NCBI RefSeq assembly: GCF_034119425.1
Contig: NZ_JAWUEL010000034.1
Coordinates: 1-20,423, forward strand
DNA from: Actinotignum schaalii_C
GTDB taxonomy: Bacteria > Actinomycetota > Actinomycetes > Actinomycetales > Actinomycetaceae
Length of the DNA stretch: 20,423 nt
Direction of reading: 5' to 3'
Every line of letters begins with the position of its first letter. Position 1 is the stretch's first letter. The notes beneath the pieces are model-generated. The model was not told the origin of the DNA. It saw only the letters and a list, made by a program, of their open reading frames with translations, and did no database searches. Positions 1-6,845 of this stretch are shown here, piece after piece. A program made the position numbers and the translations under genes.

Positions 1-178
1 GGTTGCGGTTGCCGCCGGCGGTGCGGCTGTTGTGGGTACCGCGCTTGGAACGACGACGGCGCGAGGCGCCACCTCTCTGCCGGCTGGCCGAGCCATCACC
101 GCTGTGCTGCTCGGTGCGGGCGTGGTGACTGGCCTCGGGTTTGCCGGAGGACGCTGAGGGTTCCTGAGACTTATCCAT
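1..178 (-). CDS. N-terminal part of a basic, low-complexity protein (runs off left edge)
   Basis: A reading frame opens at the ATG at 178 and stays open for 59 codons to the edge of the window. A GAGG Shine-Dalgarno motif lies 6 bases upstream of this ATG. A second in-frame ATG at 190 has no such motif, so I prefer 178. The visible peptide is hydrophilic and starts MDKSQEPSASSGKPEAS; it becomes rich in Ser, Gly and Arg, with an RRRR run near residue 40. It has no signal peptide or membrane segment. Such tails occur at the ends of actinobacterial RNA helicases and RNase E/G-type proteins, but the catalytic part lies outside the window, so I assign no function. It lies downstream of the ABC-2 exporter on the same strand, separated by the strong hairpin at 236-272. 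The Arg-rich stretch is encoded by one of the tagged hairpins described at 50-70. Confidence 0.6.
   Translation of the reverse strand, partial: MDKSQEPSASSGKPEASHHARTEQHSGDGSASRQRGGASRRRRSKRGTHNSRTAGGNRN
50..70 (+). repeat. Tagged hairpin, copy 1 (inside a coding region)
   Basis: The tag ACGACGACG (50-58) runs directly into a perfect 5-bp hairpin, GGCGC (58-62), loop GAG, GCGCC (66-70). The tag is preceded by GGA, as in the copy at 13682-13722 read on its minus strand. Here the element encodes the Arg-rich part of the minus-strand protein. It belongs to the dispersed family discussed in the findings. Confidence 0.45.
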
Positions 179-235
179 ATCGTGCCTCATTATTCCACGC
201 CTTTGTGAGCCGGGGTTGCCCACGGGCGAGGGATA

Positions 236-272
236 CAGGTGGGGCCCGGGCGGCGTGCCCGGGCCCCACCTG
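236..272. terminator. Strong perfect hairpin with tag, between exporter and the left-edge gene
   Basis: Two perfect 16-base arms, CAGGTGGGGCCCGGGC (236-251) and its complement (257-272), flank a 5-base loop. There is no T-tract on either side, so this is a GC-only hairpin terminator or processing site, which is common in actinobacteria. Read on the minus strand, it follows the ABC-2 permease stop and precedes the gene starting at 178. Its right arm directly abuts CGTCGTCGT (273-281), the same tag found next to other hairpins in this window. Confidence 0.6.
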
Positions 273-317
273 CGTCGTCGTGCTTAAAACCGTCGCGCTT
301 GAAGGTGCCGCGCGTGA

Positions 318-338
318 AGACGACGCGCTAAAAAGCGC
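318..338. repeat. Tagged hairpin, copy 3 (weaker tag)
   Basis: AGACGACG (318-325) abuts a perfect hairpin, GCGCT (325-329), loop AAAA, AGCGC (334-338). It lies 17 bases past the stop codon of the ABC-2 permease. On the minus strand the loop is a short T-run, so it may act as a weak terminator for the exporter operon. The tag is only a partial match to ACGACGACG. Confidence 0.35.
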
Positions 339-354
339 CGTACCTCAGACGCGA

Positions 355-1200
355 CTACACATCAGAGCGCGAGAAGCGCCAGCCACCCAGCGCGAGTAGC
401 ACCACCGCCAGCGCGCACCACAGCCCCAGGCCGAGGGCCGGGCTGGAAACCGTGAATGAGGTGACGTCGGCGCCGGCGTTGAGGCCGGGCGGGCTGAGCG
501 CCGCGGTGAGGAGCATCGGCGGGAGGTAGGGGATCACGAAGCTGCGCACGAACTCGGAAGGGATAAGCGCGAGTACCGGGGAGAGCATCATCACCGCGAG
601 GATGAGCACAATGGTGCCGGCAGAGCTGCGCAGCAGATAGCCGATTCCCAGGGCCATCCACGCGGAGGTGACCATGGCGATGATGAAGTTAAGGAAGAGC
701 CACCAGGCATCGCCGCTGAAACCGATGGTGAGACCGAAGAGGGTGCCCACCAGGGCGCCCAGTACCAGGAGCACCAGCGTGGTGGCCAGGGCGACCAGGC
801 TGAGCGCGAGGGTGCGGGCGGCCACGTTGCGCCAGCGGCGCGGGTCGGCGCTCACGGTGGAGCGCATGGTGTTCGCAGCATATTCAGAGCACACCGTGAC
901 CGCGCCGAAAGCCACCATGATGATCTGGAAAATGCTGCTCGCGCTGATGAGGACGTACGCGGCGAGTGAATGTTCCGCTCCCATGGCGGTGGCGTACGCA
1001 TTGAGTTCGAGCTCGCTGGAACCCCAGGCGGTGAGCGCGGTGATCGCCAGGGAGAAGAGCGTCCCGATGACGAGCGTCCAGCGCAGCGAAGGTAGCGTGA
1101 GGATCTTTCGCAGTTCGGAGCGCAGCGAGCGGCCCAGCGTGACGCGGTAGCTCGGTGCGGCAAATTGGCTGATGCGCGGGGGAACAAAAGCGGTACTCAT
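355..1200 (-). CDS. ABC-2 type exporter permease
   Basis: This 281-residue protein has about six hydrophobic segments in the arrangement of ABC-2 family permeases. A basic, soluble N-terminus (about residues 1-40) precedes the first membrane span near 'LRWTLVIGTLFSLAITALT'. Five more spans follow, the last ending just before the RFSRSDV C-terminus. The ATG overlaps the stop of the upstream ATPase gene (ATGA), which implies translational coupling and a shared complex. The pair should form a homodimeric or heterodimeric exporter in the cytoplasmic membrane. The substrate cannot be read from the sequence; relatives export drugs, peptides or lipids, or give lantibiotic self-protection. No regulator gene lies next to it in this window. 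Confidence 0.88.
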   Translation of the reverse strand: MSTAFVPPRISQFAAPSYRVTLGRSLRSELRKILTLPSLRWTLVIGTLFSLAITALTAWGSSELELNAYATAMGAEHSLAAYVLISASSIFQIIMVAFGAVTVCSEYAANTMRSTVSADPRRWRNVAARTLALSLVALATTLVLLVLGALVGTLFGLTIGFSGDAWWLFLNFIIAMVTSAWMALGIGYLLRSSAGTIVLILAVMMLSPVLALIPSEFVRSFVIPYLPPMLLTAALSPPGLNAGADVTSFTVSSPALGLGLWCALAVVLLALGGWRFSRSDV

Positions 1201-2195
1201 CGGTGGCCTCCCGGGAGGTTCGCGGTGGGGCGGCCCGCGCCGTATTCGACGTCGTGGCCGGTCAGGTCCATGAAAATATCTTCCAGCGAGCGGTGGATGG
1301 TAGCCAGTTCGTCCAGCTGCACCCCTGCCTCGAAGGCGATTTTGCCGATGTCCGCGCGTGAACCACCCGGGATCGCGAAACGGGCGACCGGGGCGACCGG
1401 GACGCCCGGCGTGGCTTGCGCGCCCGGGACGCCCGGCGTGGGAGCGGCCTCGCTAGCATCCTGGAAGTTCAGCCCGGCTGCCCGCAGTGCACCCTCCAAG
1501 CCGGCCCGGTTGGGGGAGGCCACCAGCACCGTGGTATTCGCCGCGGCTTCGGTGAAACTCTCGATGGGACCGAAAGCAATCATGCGCCCGCGCCCGATGA
1601 CCAGCAGGTCGTCAGCGGTTTGCTGCATTTCGCTCATGAGATGCGAGGACACCAGAATGGTGCGGCCCTGCTGCGCGAGCGTGCGCATGAGCAGACGCAC
1701 CCAGCGCACCCCGTCCGGGTCCAGCCCGTTGACGGGTTCGTCGAAGAGCAGCACTTCCGGATCACCCAGCAGCGCCGCGGCAATCCCGAGCCGCTGGCCC
1801 ATACCCAGGGAGAAGCCCTTGAGCTTACGCTTGGCCACGGTCCCGATGCCCGTCAATTCGATGACTTCGTCCACGCGCCGAGCGGGAATCCCGTGGGTGG
1901 CAGCCAGAATCTGCAGGTGGCTACGCGCGCTGCGCGAACCGTGGAAGGCTTTGCCATCCAGTAGTGCGCCCACCGTGGTGAGCGGGGAGGCGAGCTGCTC
2001 ATAGGGCTGCCCGGCGATGAGGGCACGCCCGGAGGTGGGGCGATCCAGCCCCATAATGCAGCGCATCGTGGTGGATTTGCCCGAGCCATTCGGGCCGAGA
2101 AACCCGGTGATTTTCCCGGGTTGGAGCTGGAAACTCAGGTTATCGACCGCGGTGGTCGCACCGTAGCGTTTCGTCAGGGCTTCGACTGTTATCAC
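1197..2195 (-). CDS. ABC exporter ATP-binding protein
   Basis: I choose the GTG at 2195 (332 residues), because AAAGGA sits 6 bases upstream and the protein then begins at ITVEALTKRYG, the usual start of this family. An upstream in-frame start at 2243 would add 16 residues of poor composition. ATPase motifs are complete: Walker A GPNGSGKST at residues 34-42, signature SLGMG at 129-133, Walker B LLFDEP at 149-154, and the switch His at 185 in SSHLMSE. The glycine-methionine signature is typical of ABC-2/multidrug exporter ATPases. The C-terminal domain (about residues 215-332) carries an unusual Pro/Gly/Val-rich insert encoded by an 18-bp direct repeat. The gene overlaps the permease by four bases. 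It supplies ATP hydrolysis on the cytoplasmic face for the permease at 355-1200. Confidence 0.92.
   Translation of the reverse strand: MITVEALTKRYGATTAVDNLSFQLQPGKITGFLGPNGSGKSTTMRCIMGLDRPTSGRALIAGQPYEQLASPLTTVGALLDGKAFHGSRSARSHLQILAATHGIPARRVDEVIELTGIGTVAKRKLKGFSLGMGQRLGIAAALLGDPEVLLFDEPVNGLDPDGVRWVRLLMRTLAQQGRTILVSSHLMSEMQQTADDLLVIGRGRMIAFGPIESFTEAAANTTVLVASPNRAGLEGALRAAGLNFQDASEAAPTPGVPGAQATPGVPVAPVARFAIPGGSRADIGKIAFEAGVQLDELATIHRSLEDIFMDLTGHDVEYGAGRPTANLPGGHR
1397..1441. repeat. 18-bp direct repeat in the ABC ATPase gene
   Basis: CCGGGACGCCCGGCGTGG occurs at 1397-1414 and again at 1424-1441, a period of 27 bases (nine codons). On the minus strand it encodes two TPGVP units within APTPGVPGAQATPGVPVAP. 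Each unit can also fold on itself (CCGGG opposite CCCGG). This suggests recent in-frame duplication in a flexible linker. Confidence 0.7.
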
Positions 2196-2345
2196 AGGCA
2201 GTCCTTTCGTGCTGGATTGGTGAGTGCCCGGCCGCGTTGGCACTCGCGCCGCCTATTCTACAGCCGCCCCGCACGCTCCCCGGTGGTCCTCATCTCATGG
2301 ACGCTCCGCCGCCCCGTGTCTCGCCTCCCCGTATTCGCGCAGTCC

Positions 2346-2351
2346 TAGAAT
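2346..2351 (+). promoter_or_regulatory. Probable -10 element of a leaderless transcript (acyltransferase)
   Basis: TAGAAT, a good actinobacterial -10 hexamer (TANNNT), ends 6 bases before the ATG at 2358. No Shine-Dalgarno motif is present. This spacing would place transcription initiation at the start codon. No convincing -35 is visible. The same arrangement recurs before the TRIC gene and the DUF4232-like gene. Confidence 0.5.
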
Positions 2352-2357
2352 GTGCCT

Positions 2358-4370
2358 ATGCCGCAATCCTCACGCACCACCACCCGCATCCGCGCCCTCG
2401 ACGGCATCCGCGCGCTCGCGATCATTGCGGTGGTGCTCTATCACATGCGTCCGGCGGTGCTGACCGGCGGATTCATCGGCGTCACGGTGTTTTTCGTGCT
2501 GTCCGGTTTCCTCATCACCCGCAGCGTGCTGCGCGAGCTGAGCCGCGAACGCCGCTTCTCCTACCTGCGTTACCTGCGCCGCCGCCTCCTGCGCCTGTGG
2601 CCTCCGGTTCTCGTCACCATCGCGGGGGCTGCGCTCTTCAGCTACATTTTTGCGCCCAGCCTGCTCCCGAAAGTGCAGGCTGACGCCCTCCCGGCCGCGC
2701 TTTTCGCGAGTAACTGGGTCTATATTTTCCGGGAGGTCCCGTATTTCGCGGCCTCCGGCCTGCCGTCCCCGCTCACTCACCTGTGGTACCTGGGGGTCCT
2801 CGCCCAGTTCTACCTGCTCTGGCCGTTCATCCTGCTGGCTCTGCGCCGGGTGCGTTACTCGACGGTGCGGATCGTGGCGGGCCTGGCCCTCGCCTCCGCG
2901 CTGCTCATGGCCGTGCTTTTCTTCGCGGGTCCGGATTCCACCCGCGCCTACTACGGCCTGGATACTCGCGCCGCTGAAATCCTTATTGGCGCGCTTGCGG
3001 CTCTCGTTTCGCCGTATATTGCGTCCCTGTGGTCGCGCGCGGATAGTACGACGCCGCAGCTTCCCGCGCGTTCCGCCACCTCTGCTTTCGCGTTGCGGGT
3101 CGGCACCGGCGCCGCTCTCCTGGCGCTGCTGGCGCTGGCTGTATGGGCGGATGGTGAATCGGCTCTCACGTACGCGGGTGGTTTAACGACGACGGCGCTT
3201 CTGACCGCACTTATTGTCCTCACCGTGCACAACCCGCGGCTGGGCCTGAGCCGGGTATTGGCTAGTGCACCTTTTGCCTATGTGGGTTCGCGATCCTTCT
3301 CCCTCTACCTGGTTCACTATCCGCTGTTGCTTTTCATGAATCCGGCAACCCGCACCGCGGAGATTTCCGGGGCGGCCAAGATCGGGCAGCTGCTGGTGGT
3401 GGGCCTGGTGGCGGAGCTGTTTTATCGGTGTGTGGAGCATCCGAGCGCGCGCTTGGCGCGGGCCGGCTGGCGCGCGGGTTTACGTAGCTGGTGGACTAGC
3501 CTGCGCACGTGGCGTAGCGATATGCGCACGTGGTGCACCGGCTCGCGTAACTGGTGTAACTGGCGTAGCTTCGCGGGTAAGAACCAGCTGAGTGACACGG
3601 CCTTCGCGGTGCTGAGCGCGGTGTCTCTCCTGCTCGTGACTCTGCTGGCTTTTGCGCCGATTTCCTGGCAGCGCCTCGCGGATTCCCGCGCGGTGGCGCT
3701 GCGCCCCGAGCTCGCCGCCCCTGCGCCCGCTATCTCGGCCCCGGCCAGCTCCGCCCCGGCTGTCTCGGCTCCGGCCGCCACCAGCGCGGCGCCCACTCCC
3801 AGTCCAACTCCCGCGCCGGGCGCTCTCCAGCCCATCGCCACGAAAGTACCGGGCAATCTGGATGCTTCAGCGTGGAGTAAGGACCCGGCCACCGGTGTTT
3901 GCGGGGCTAACGCCGTGATGATCGGTGATTCGGTGACTTTGGGTGCCACCGAGGCCCTCAAGGAGGTCCTTCCCAATTCGGTGGTGGACGGTAAGGTCAG
4001 CCGGCAATTTACCGCCGGCGCGGAGGTGTTCGCCGAGCGCCAAGCCCTCGGGGAGAAGCCGCGGGTGCTTATCTATGCGCTCGGCTCGAACGGAGCTATT
4101 GGCGGGGAGGCGGATATCCAAAAACTGGTGGACGCCGCTCAGGGTCTTCCCGTCTATTTCGTGACGAACCGCAGCCCGCTGCCAGCCCAAAACCCGAATA
4201 ACGAGCTGCTCAAGGCCTACGCCGCCTCCCACCCGAATGTGGGCATTATTGATTGGTGGGCGGCCACCGAAGGCCACGAAGAATTCCTGCGTGACGATGG
4301 CATCCATCTCACACCCACCGGGCAGCAGCACTTCGCTACCCTTATCCAGCAGGCCCTGTGCGGGGCCTAA
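2358..4370 (+). CDS. OatA-like membrane O-acyltransferase with C-terminal SGNH domain
   Basis: This protein of about 670 residues has the two-domain plan of peptidoglycan or polysaccharide O-acetyltransferases. The N-terminal acyltransferase-3 domain has about ten or eleven membrane spans. It opens with LDGIRALAIIAVVLYHM (His is the usual catalytic residue), then GGFIGVTVFFVLSGFLITR and a basic LRYLRRRLLRLWPP segment. After the last span (about residue 435) comes an Ala/Pro/Ser linker (about 455-510), then an extracytoplasmic SGNH esterase-like domain. That domain has the nucleophile in GDSV (Ser525), an Asn in GSNG, and the D647/H650 pair in DDGIHLTPTG. The complete triad suggests an active acyl-transfer enzyme acting outside the membrane. 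The exact acceptor (peptidoglycan or another envelope glycan) is inference. I use the ATG at 2358 because of the leaderless promoter; a GTG at 2352 is the alternative. A Trp-rich heptad repeat sits at residues 375-402. Confidence 0.88.
   Translation: MPQSSRTTTRIRALDGIRALAIIAVVLYHMRPAVLTGGFIGVTVFFVLSGFLITRSVLRELSRERRFSYLRYLRRRLLRLWPPVLVTIAGAALFSYIFAPSLLPKVQADALPAALFASNWVYIFREVPYFAASGLPSPLTHLWYLGVLAQFYLLWPFILLALRRVRYSTVRIVAGLALASALLMAVLFFAGPDSTRAYYGLDTRAAEILIGALAALVSPYIASLWSRADSTTPQLPARSATSAFALRVGTGAALLALLALAVWADGESALTYAGGLTTTALLTALIVLTVHNPRLGLSRVLASAPFAYVGSRSFSLYLVHYPLLLFMNPATRTAEISGAAKIGQLLVVGLVAELFYRCVEHPSARLARAGWRAGLRSWWTSLRTWRSDMRTWCTGSRNWCNWRSFAGKNQLSDTAFAVLSAVSLLLVTLLAFAPISWQRLADSRAVALRPELAAPAPAISAPASSAPAVSAPAATSAAPTPSPTPAPGALQPIATKVPGNLDASAWSKDPATGVCGANAVMIGDSVTLGATEALKEVLPNSVVDGKVSRQFTAGAEVFAERQALGEKPRVLIYALGSNGAIGGEADIQKLVDAAQGLPVYFVTNRSPLPAQNPNNELLKAYAASHPNVGIIDWWAATEGHEEFLRDDGIHLTPTGQQHFATLIQQALCGA
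3480..3563. repeat. Degenerate 21-bp (7-residue) tandem repeat in the acyltransferase gene
   Basis: Four consecutive seven-residue units read LRSWWTS, LRTWRSD, MRTWCTG and SRNWCNW, with a conserved R-x-W core. At DNA level TGCGCACGTGG occurs at 3502-3512 and 3523-3533, exactly 21 bases apart. The segment lies in a cytoplasmic loop or juxtamembrane stretch between the last two predicted membrane spans. Confidence 0.65.
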
Positions 4371-4395
4371 AAGGCCAGCCGGAAAGGTAGGAGCG

Positions 4396-5463
4396 GTGCG
4401 CGTTCTCAATTCTCTTCTCGGGTTGCTCCTTGCCGTCTTCGCGGTTTTCACGGTGCAACCGGCCTGGTTCGGTCCGGCCGCCCGGCTTGCCACCGTGGTG
4501 CCCGGGGCTCAGATCATGTCCAGCCGCGGGGCGCTGGCGCTCGGGATGCTGATCGCCGCGCTCGCGGTGGGGCTGCTCGGTGCGGTCCGCAGGTATTTTG
4601 GGGGTGGGCGCGTGGCGGTGAGCTGCGCCGTCGTGCTACTACTCGTGGCCCTCGCGCATGCCGGAACCTTGAGCGGGCGCGGGCTGGAGCGGGAGACTCT
4701 CGGTGCGCCCGCGGCCGGCGAGCTCACCGTGGTGCAGTACAACACCGAGGGCGGGCGCGTGGACTGGGATCAATTGGCCGATACCATCGTGCGGGTGGGG
4801 GCAGATGCGGTTTCGCTGATTGAAACCTCGGGCGATGCCGGTGCGGAGATTCAGGAGAAGCTGGCCGCGCGCGGGGTTGACTACCAGCTTTTTGACGGCG
4901 GTGTTTCTCGCTATAGCGCCGATTGGCGCTCTTCGGTGCTGCTCGTTTCAGCCGCGCGCGGGGAGTACGAAGCGGTGGATTTGAGCGAAAGCTACGGCGA
5001 TGATCTGGCACGCGCGGTGGCGGCCGCGCCGCGCGACGGGGCGCGCCCAGGTGCTCCGATGTTCGTGGCCGGGCATCCCACGGCTCCGGTACCTGCGTAT
5101 ATGGATCTGTGGCGCGCGGAGGCGCGGGCGTTGTACCAGGTGTGTGCGGCCGTGCCGGATGCGGTTGTTGCAGGGGATTTTAATTCGACGGCGGACCACC
5201 AGGCTGCTCTCAGCCCTGGCTCGACCTGCCGTGATCTGGGGGCTGACGCCGGAATTGGCGCGGTGGGGACGTGGCCCACCAGGGTGCCCGCGCTGCTGGC
5301 CTCGCCAATTGATCGGGTCATGAGCTCGGGGGCCTACCGCGGGGTGGCCGGGGAGATCATCGACCCGGGTAAGGCCAGCGATCACCGCGGCATCATCGTG
5401 CGGCTCAAGCCGGCTGCTGCTCCTGCTACTGATCCCACGCCGGCAACGGAATCCGATTCTTAG
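4396..5463 (+). CDS. Membrane-anchored endonuclease/exonuclease/phosphatase family protein
   Basis: I choose the GTG at 4396 (355 residues), preceded by AAAGG at 4383-4387 and AGGAG at 4389-4393. It starts 26 bases after the acyltransferase stop, so the two are probably cotranscribed. The N-terminus has three hydrophobic segments (about residues 3-22, 40-60 and 72-95). The rest is a compact EEP-fold domain outside the membrane. Visible catalytic motifs are VQYNTEGG (Asn), LIETSG (metal-binding Glu), GHPTAP (His), GDFNS (Asp261, Asn263), IDRVM and the terminal SDH (Asp329, His330). This is the full divalent-metal phosphodiesterase/phosphatase set, so it should hydrolyse a phosphoester at the cell surface. 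The substrate is unknown. The neighbourhood with an envelope acyltransferase hints at a lipid or glycan phosphate, which is inference only. Confidence 0.85.
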   Translation: MRVLNSLLGLLLAVFAVFTVQPAWFGPAARLATVVPGAQIMSSRGALALGMLIAALAVGLLGAVRRYFGGGRVAVSCAVVLLLVALAHAGTLSGRGLERETLGAPAAGELTVVQYNTEGGRVDWDQLADTIVRVGADAVSLIETSGDAGAEIQEKLAARGVDYQLFDGGVSRYSADWRSSVLLVSAARGEYEAVDLSESYGDDLARAVAAAPRDGARPGAPMFVAGHPTAPVPAYMDLWRAEARALYQVCAAVPDAVVAGDFNSTADHQAALSPGSTCRDLGADAGIGAVGTWPTRVPALLASPIDRVMSSGAYRGVAGEIIDPGKASDHRGIIVRLKPAAAPATDPTPATESDS

Positions 5464-5523
5464 GGACTGGCTGGGGCGGGGCCCGCAAGCAACTGTAAAT
5501 GTGCCGCAAACTCGTTAGCGAGC

Positions 5524-5754
5524 TCATCCAATCGTGCGTTCACCACGGTAGTACTCCTCGAAGCGATCCAGGATTTCCATTTCGAAGTAGGCGTTAGTTT
5601 CTTTTGGTCCGAGCTGGTAGTTATCAGCGCGCAAGTCGAATTCTTCCCGGGTCATTCTGACCTCACGCAAGATTTCTTCCTTGCGCTTGAGAACATCTTC
5701 AAGTGATGTAAACGTAAGTTCCGGAGTACACAGCCGATCCTCGGCAATATCCAT
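5524..5754 (-). CDS. Small acidic protein of unknown function
   Basis: The ATG at 5754 has AAGGAG 8 bases upstream, so I prefer it over a GTG at 5763 that overlaps that motif. The product has 76 residues, is highly charged and has no membrane segment. It reads as an N-terminal TFTSLEDVLKRKEEILREV helix followed by MTREEFDLRADNYQLGP and an acidic FEMEILDRFEEYYRG helix. The size and helix-rich composition resemble antitoxin-like or small regulatory proteins, but I do not recognise a family and no partner gene adjoins it. It is divergent from the TRIC gene, and its 3' end faces the EEP gene 60 bases away. Confidence 0.6.
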   Translation of the reverse strand: MDIAEDRLCTPELTFTSLEDVLKRKEEILREVRMTREEFDLRADNYQLGPKETNAYFEMEILDRFEEYYRGERTIG

Positions 5755-5844
5755 ATGTCTCACTCCTTCAATCGTCTTATGGCGAAGTAGTTACGTGTGC
5801 TTCTCCGTCATTCTTGCGTGGTATGCAAGCGCCAAAAAGACCGA

Positions 5845-5859
5845 TCCACAACCTGTGGA
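5845..5859. promoter_or_regulatory. Inverted pair of DnaA-box-like half-sites
   Basis: TCCACA (5845-5850), three bases, then TGTGGA (5854-5859) form a perfect inverted repeat. Read outward, each half resembles a DnaA box (consensus TTATCCACA), with TTTTCCACA on one strand and GATCCACA on the other. A loose CGGAGT/ACTCCG inverted repeat follows at about 5866-5889. The site lies in the divergent promoter region of the 5754 and 5970 genes. It could be a DnaA or other regulator site; no dnaA, dnaN or AT-rich unwinding region is present. Confidence 0.3.
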
Positions 5860-5956
5860 AAAACGCGGAGTAATTCTGCGGATAACTCCGGACCCGTTGC
5901 TGTCATATTCCTTCACCATCTACCCCCAATCCCACTCCTTGAAAACTTCCGTCACC

Positions 5957-5962
5957 TAGAAT
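5957..5962 (+). promoter_or_regulatory. Probable -10 element of a leaderless transcript (TRIC gene)
   Basis: TAGAAT at 5957-5962 is followed after 7 bases by the GTG at 5970. An ATG at 5961 overlaps this hexamer and could not be a start if the hexamer is the -10. TTGAAA at 5939-5944 is too close to be a standard -35. Confidence 0.4.
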
Positions 5963-5969
5963 GGGAGAC

Positions 5970-6845
5970 GTGGATTTGGATACGCTCTCGGAATGGTCTC
6001 CGGTTGTTTTTGACCTCTTAGATATTTTCGGGGTGTTCGTGGCGGCCATCCTTGGCGGCATGGTGGCCCGCGAAAAATCTTTCGACATCGTTGGTTTCGT
6101 TATCGTGGCGATTATCAGCGCCCTGGGTGGCGGTATGCTGCGCGATATCCTTATCCAGCAGGCGCCGCTTCTCAAGGAACCACCGGTGGCGCTCACCAAT
6201 CCCTACTATCTCAGCTGCGCCCTGCTCGGGGCGCTGGTGGCCTATCTGCTGCGCCTGCGCGGGAAATGGGTGCGGCGCTTTATGACGGTCATGGACGCTG
6301 CCGTTATGGGTGCCTGGACCGCCACTGGTGTTATCAAAACTCTCAACGCCGGACTGGGCGTGATGCCGGCGGTCATGATGGGCATGATTACCGCGGTGGG
6401 TGGCGGGCTTATCCGCGATATCACGGTGGGCCGCACCCCGGTGATTTTCGGCGGTAATACTCTTTATGCCACGGCTTCGCTTATCGCGGCGTTCCCCGCG
6501 GTGGTGCTCTGGTACAACCACGCGCCGATGCTGGCGATGGCGGTTTCTACCCTGCTCGCTTCGCTGCTGGTGATCCTGGCTCGCGTTTTCGAGTGGTCGC
6601 TGCCCGTGAATCGGGACTATTCCGTGAACGATACTCTCCAGCACGTCAGTTCTTCGCTGAGCCGGCGGATGCGTAGGTTGCGGGACGAAGAACACCGTCG
6701 GCTTGCGCGTGCGGAACGCCAGGAACGTGCGGTACGACGGCGCAACCAATCCCGCCAGTCGCTTCGCGCGCGGGCACTCAGCAAGAAGAGCCAAGCGAAT
6801 TCTTCCGGCTCGGGCGGCTCCGGAGATGCTGGCTCACATGCTTAG
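5970..6845 (+). CDS. TRIC / UPF0126 family membrane channel protein
   Basis: This protein of about 291 residues contains two tandem three-helix repeats, as in prokaryotic TRIC (trimeric intracellular cation channel-type) proteins such as YicG. Each repeat carries the family hallmark: GGGMLRD at residues 53-59 and GGGLIRDIT at about 142. A seventh hydrophobic segment follows, then a charged tail of about 70 residues rich in Arg, Ser and Gln (RRMRRLRDEEHRRLARAERQ). The family conducts monovalent cations as homotrimers in the membrane, but its role in bacteria is unsettled. The start could be GTG 5970 (leaderless) or ATG 5961. Its stop codon overlaps, in the opposite orientation, the stop of the siderophore ATPase gene (6842-6845), so the two genes converge without any spacer. 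Confidence 0.85.
   Translation: MDLDTLSEWSPVVFDLLDIFGVFVAAILGGMVAREKSFDIVGFVIVAIISALGGGMLRDILIQQAPLLKEPPVALTNPYYLSCALLGALVAYLLRLRGKWVRRFMTVMDAAVMGAWTATGVIKTLNAGLGVMPAVMMGMITAVGGGLIRDITVGRTPVIFGGNTLYATASLIAAFPAVVLWYNHAPMLAMAVSTLLASLLVILARVFEWSLPVNRDYSVNDTLQHVSSSLSRRMRRLRDEEHRRLARAERQERAVRRRNQSRQSLRARALSKKSQANSSGSGGSGDAGSHA

Noticed and set aside
5841..5890. Chromosomal origin of replication
   Set aside because: There are only two box-like half-sites, no AT-rich unwinding element, and none of the usual neighbours (dnaA, dnaN, rpmH).
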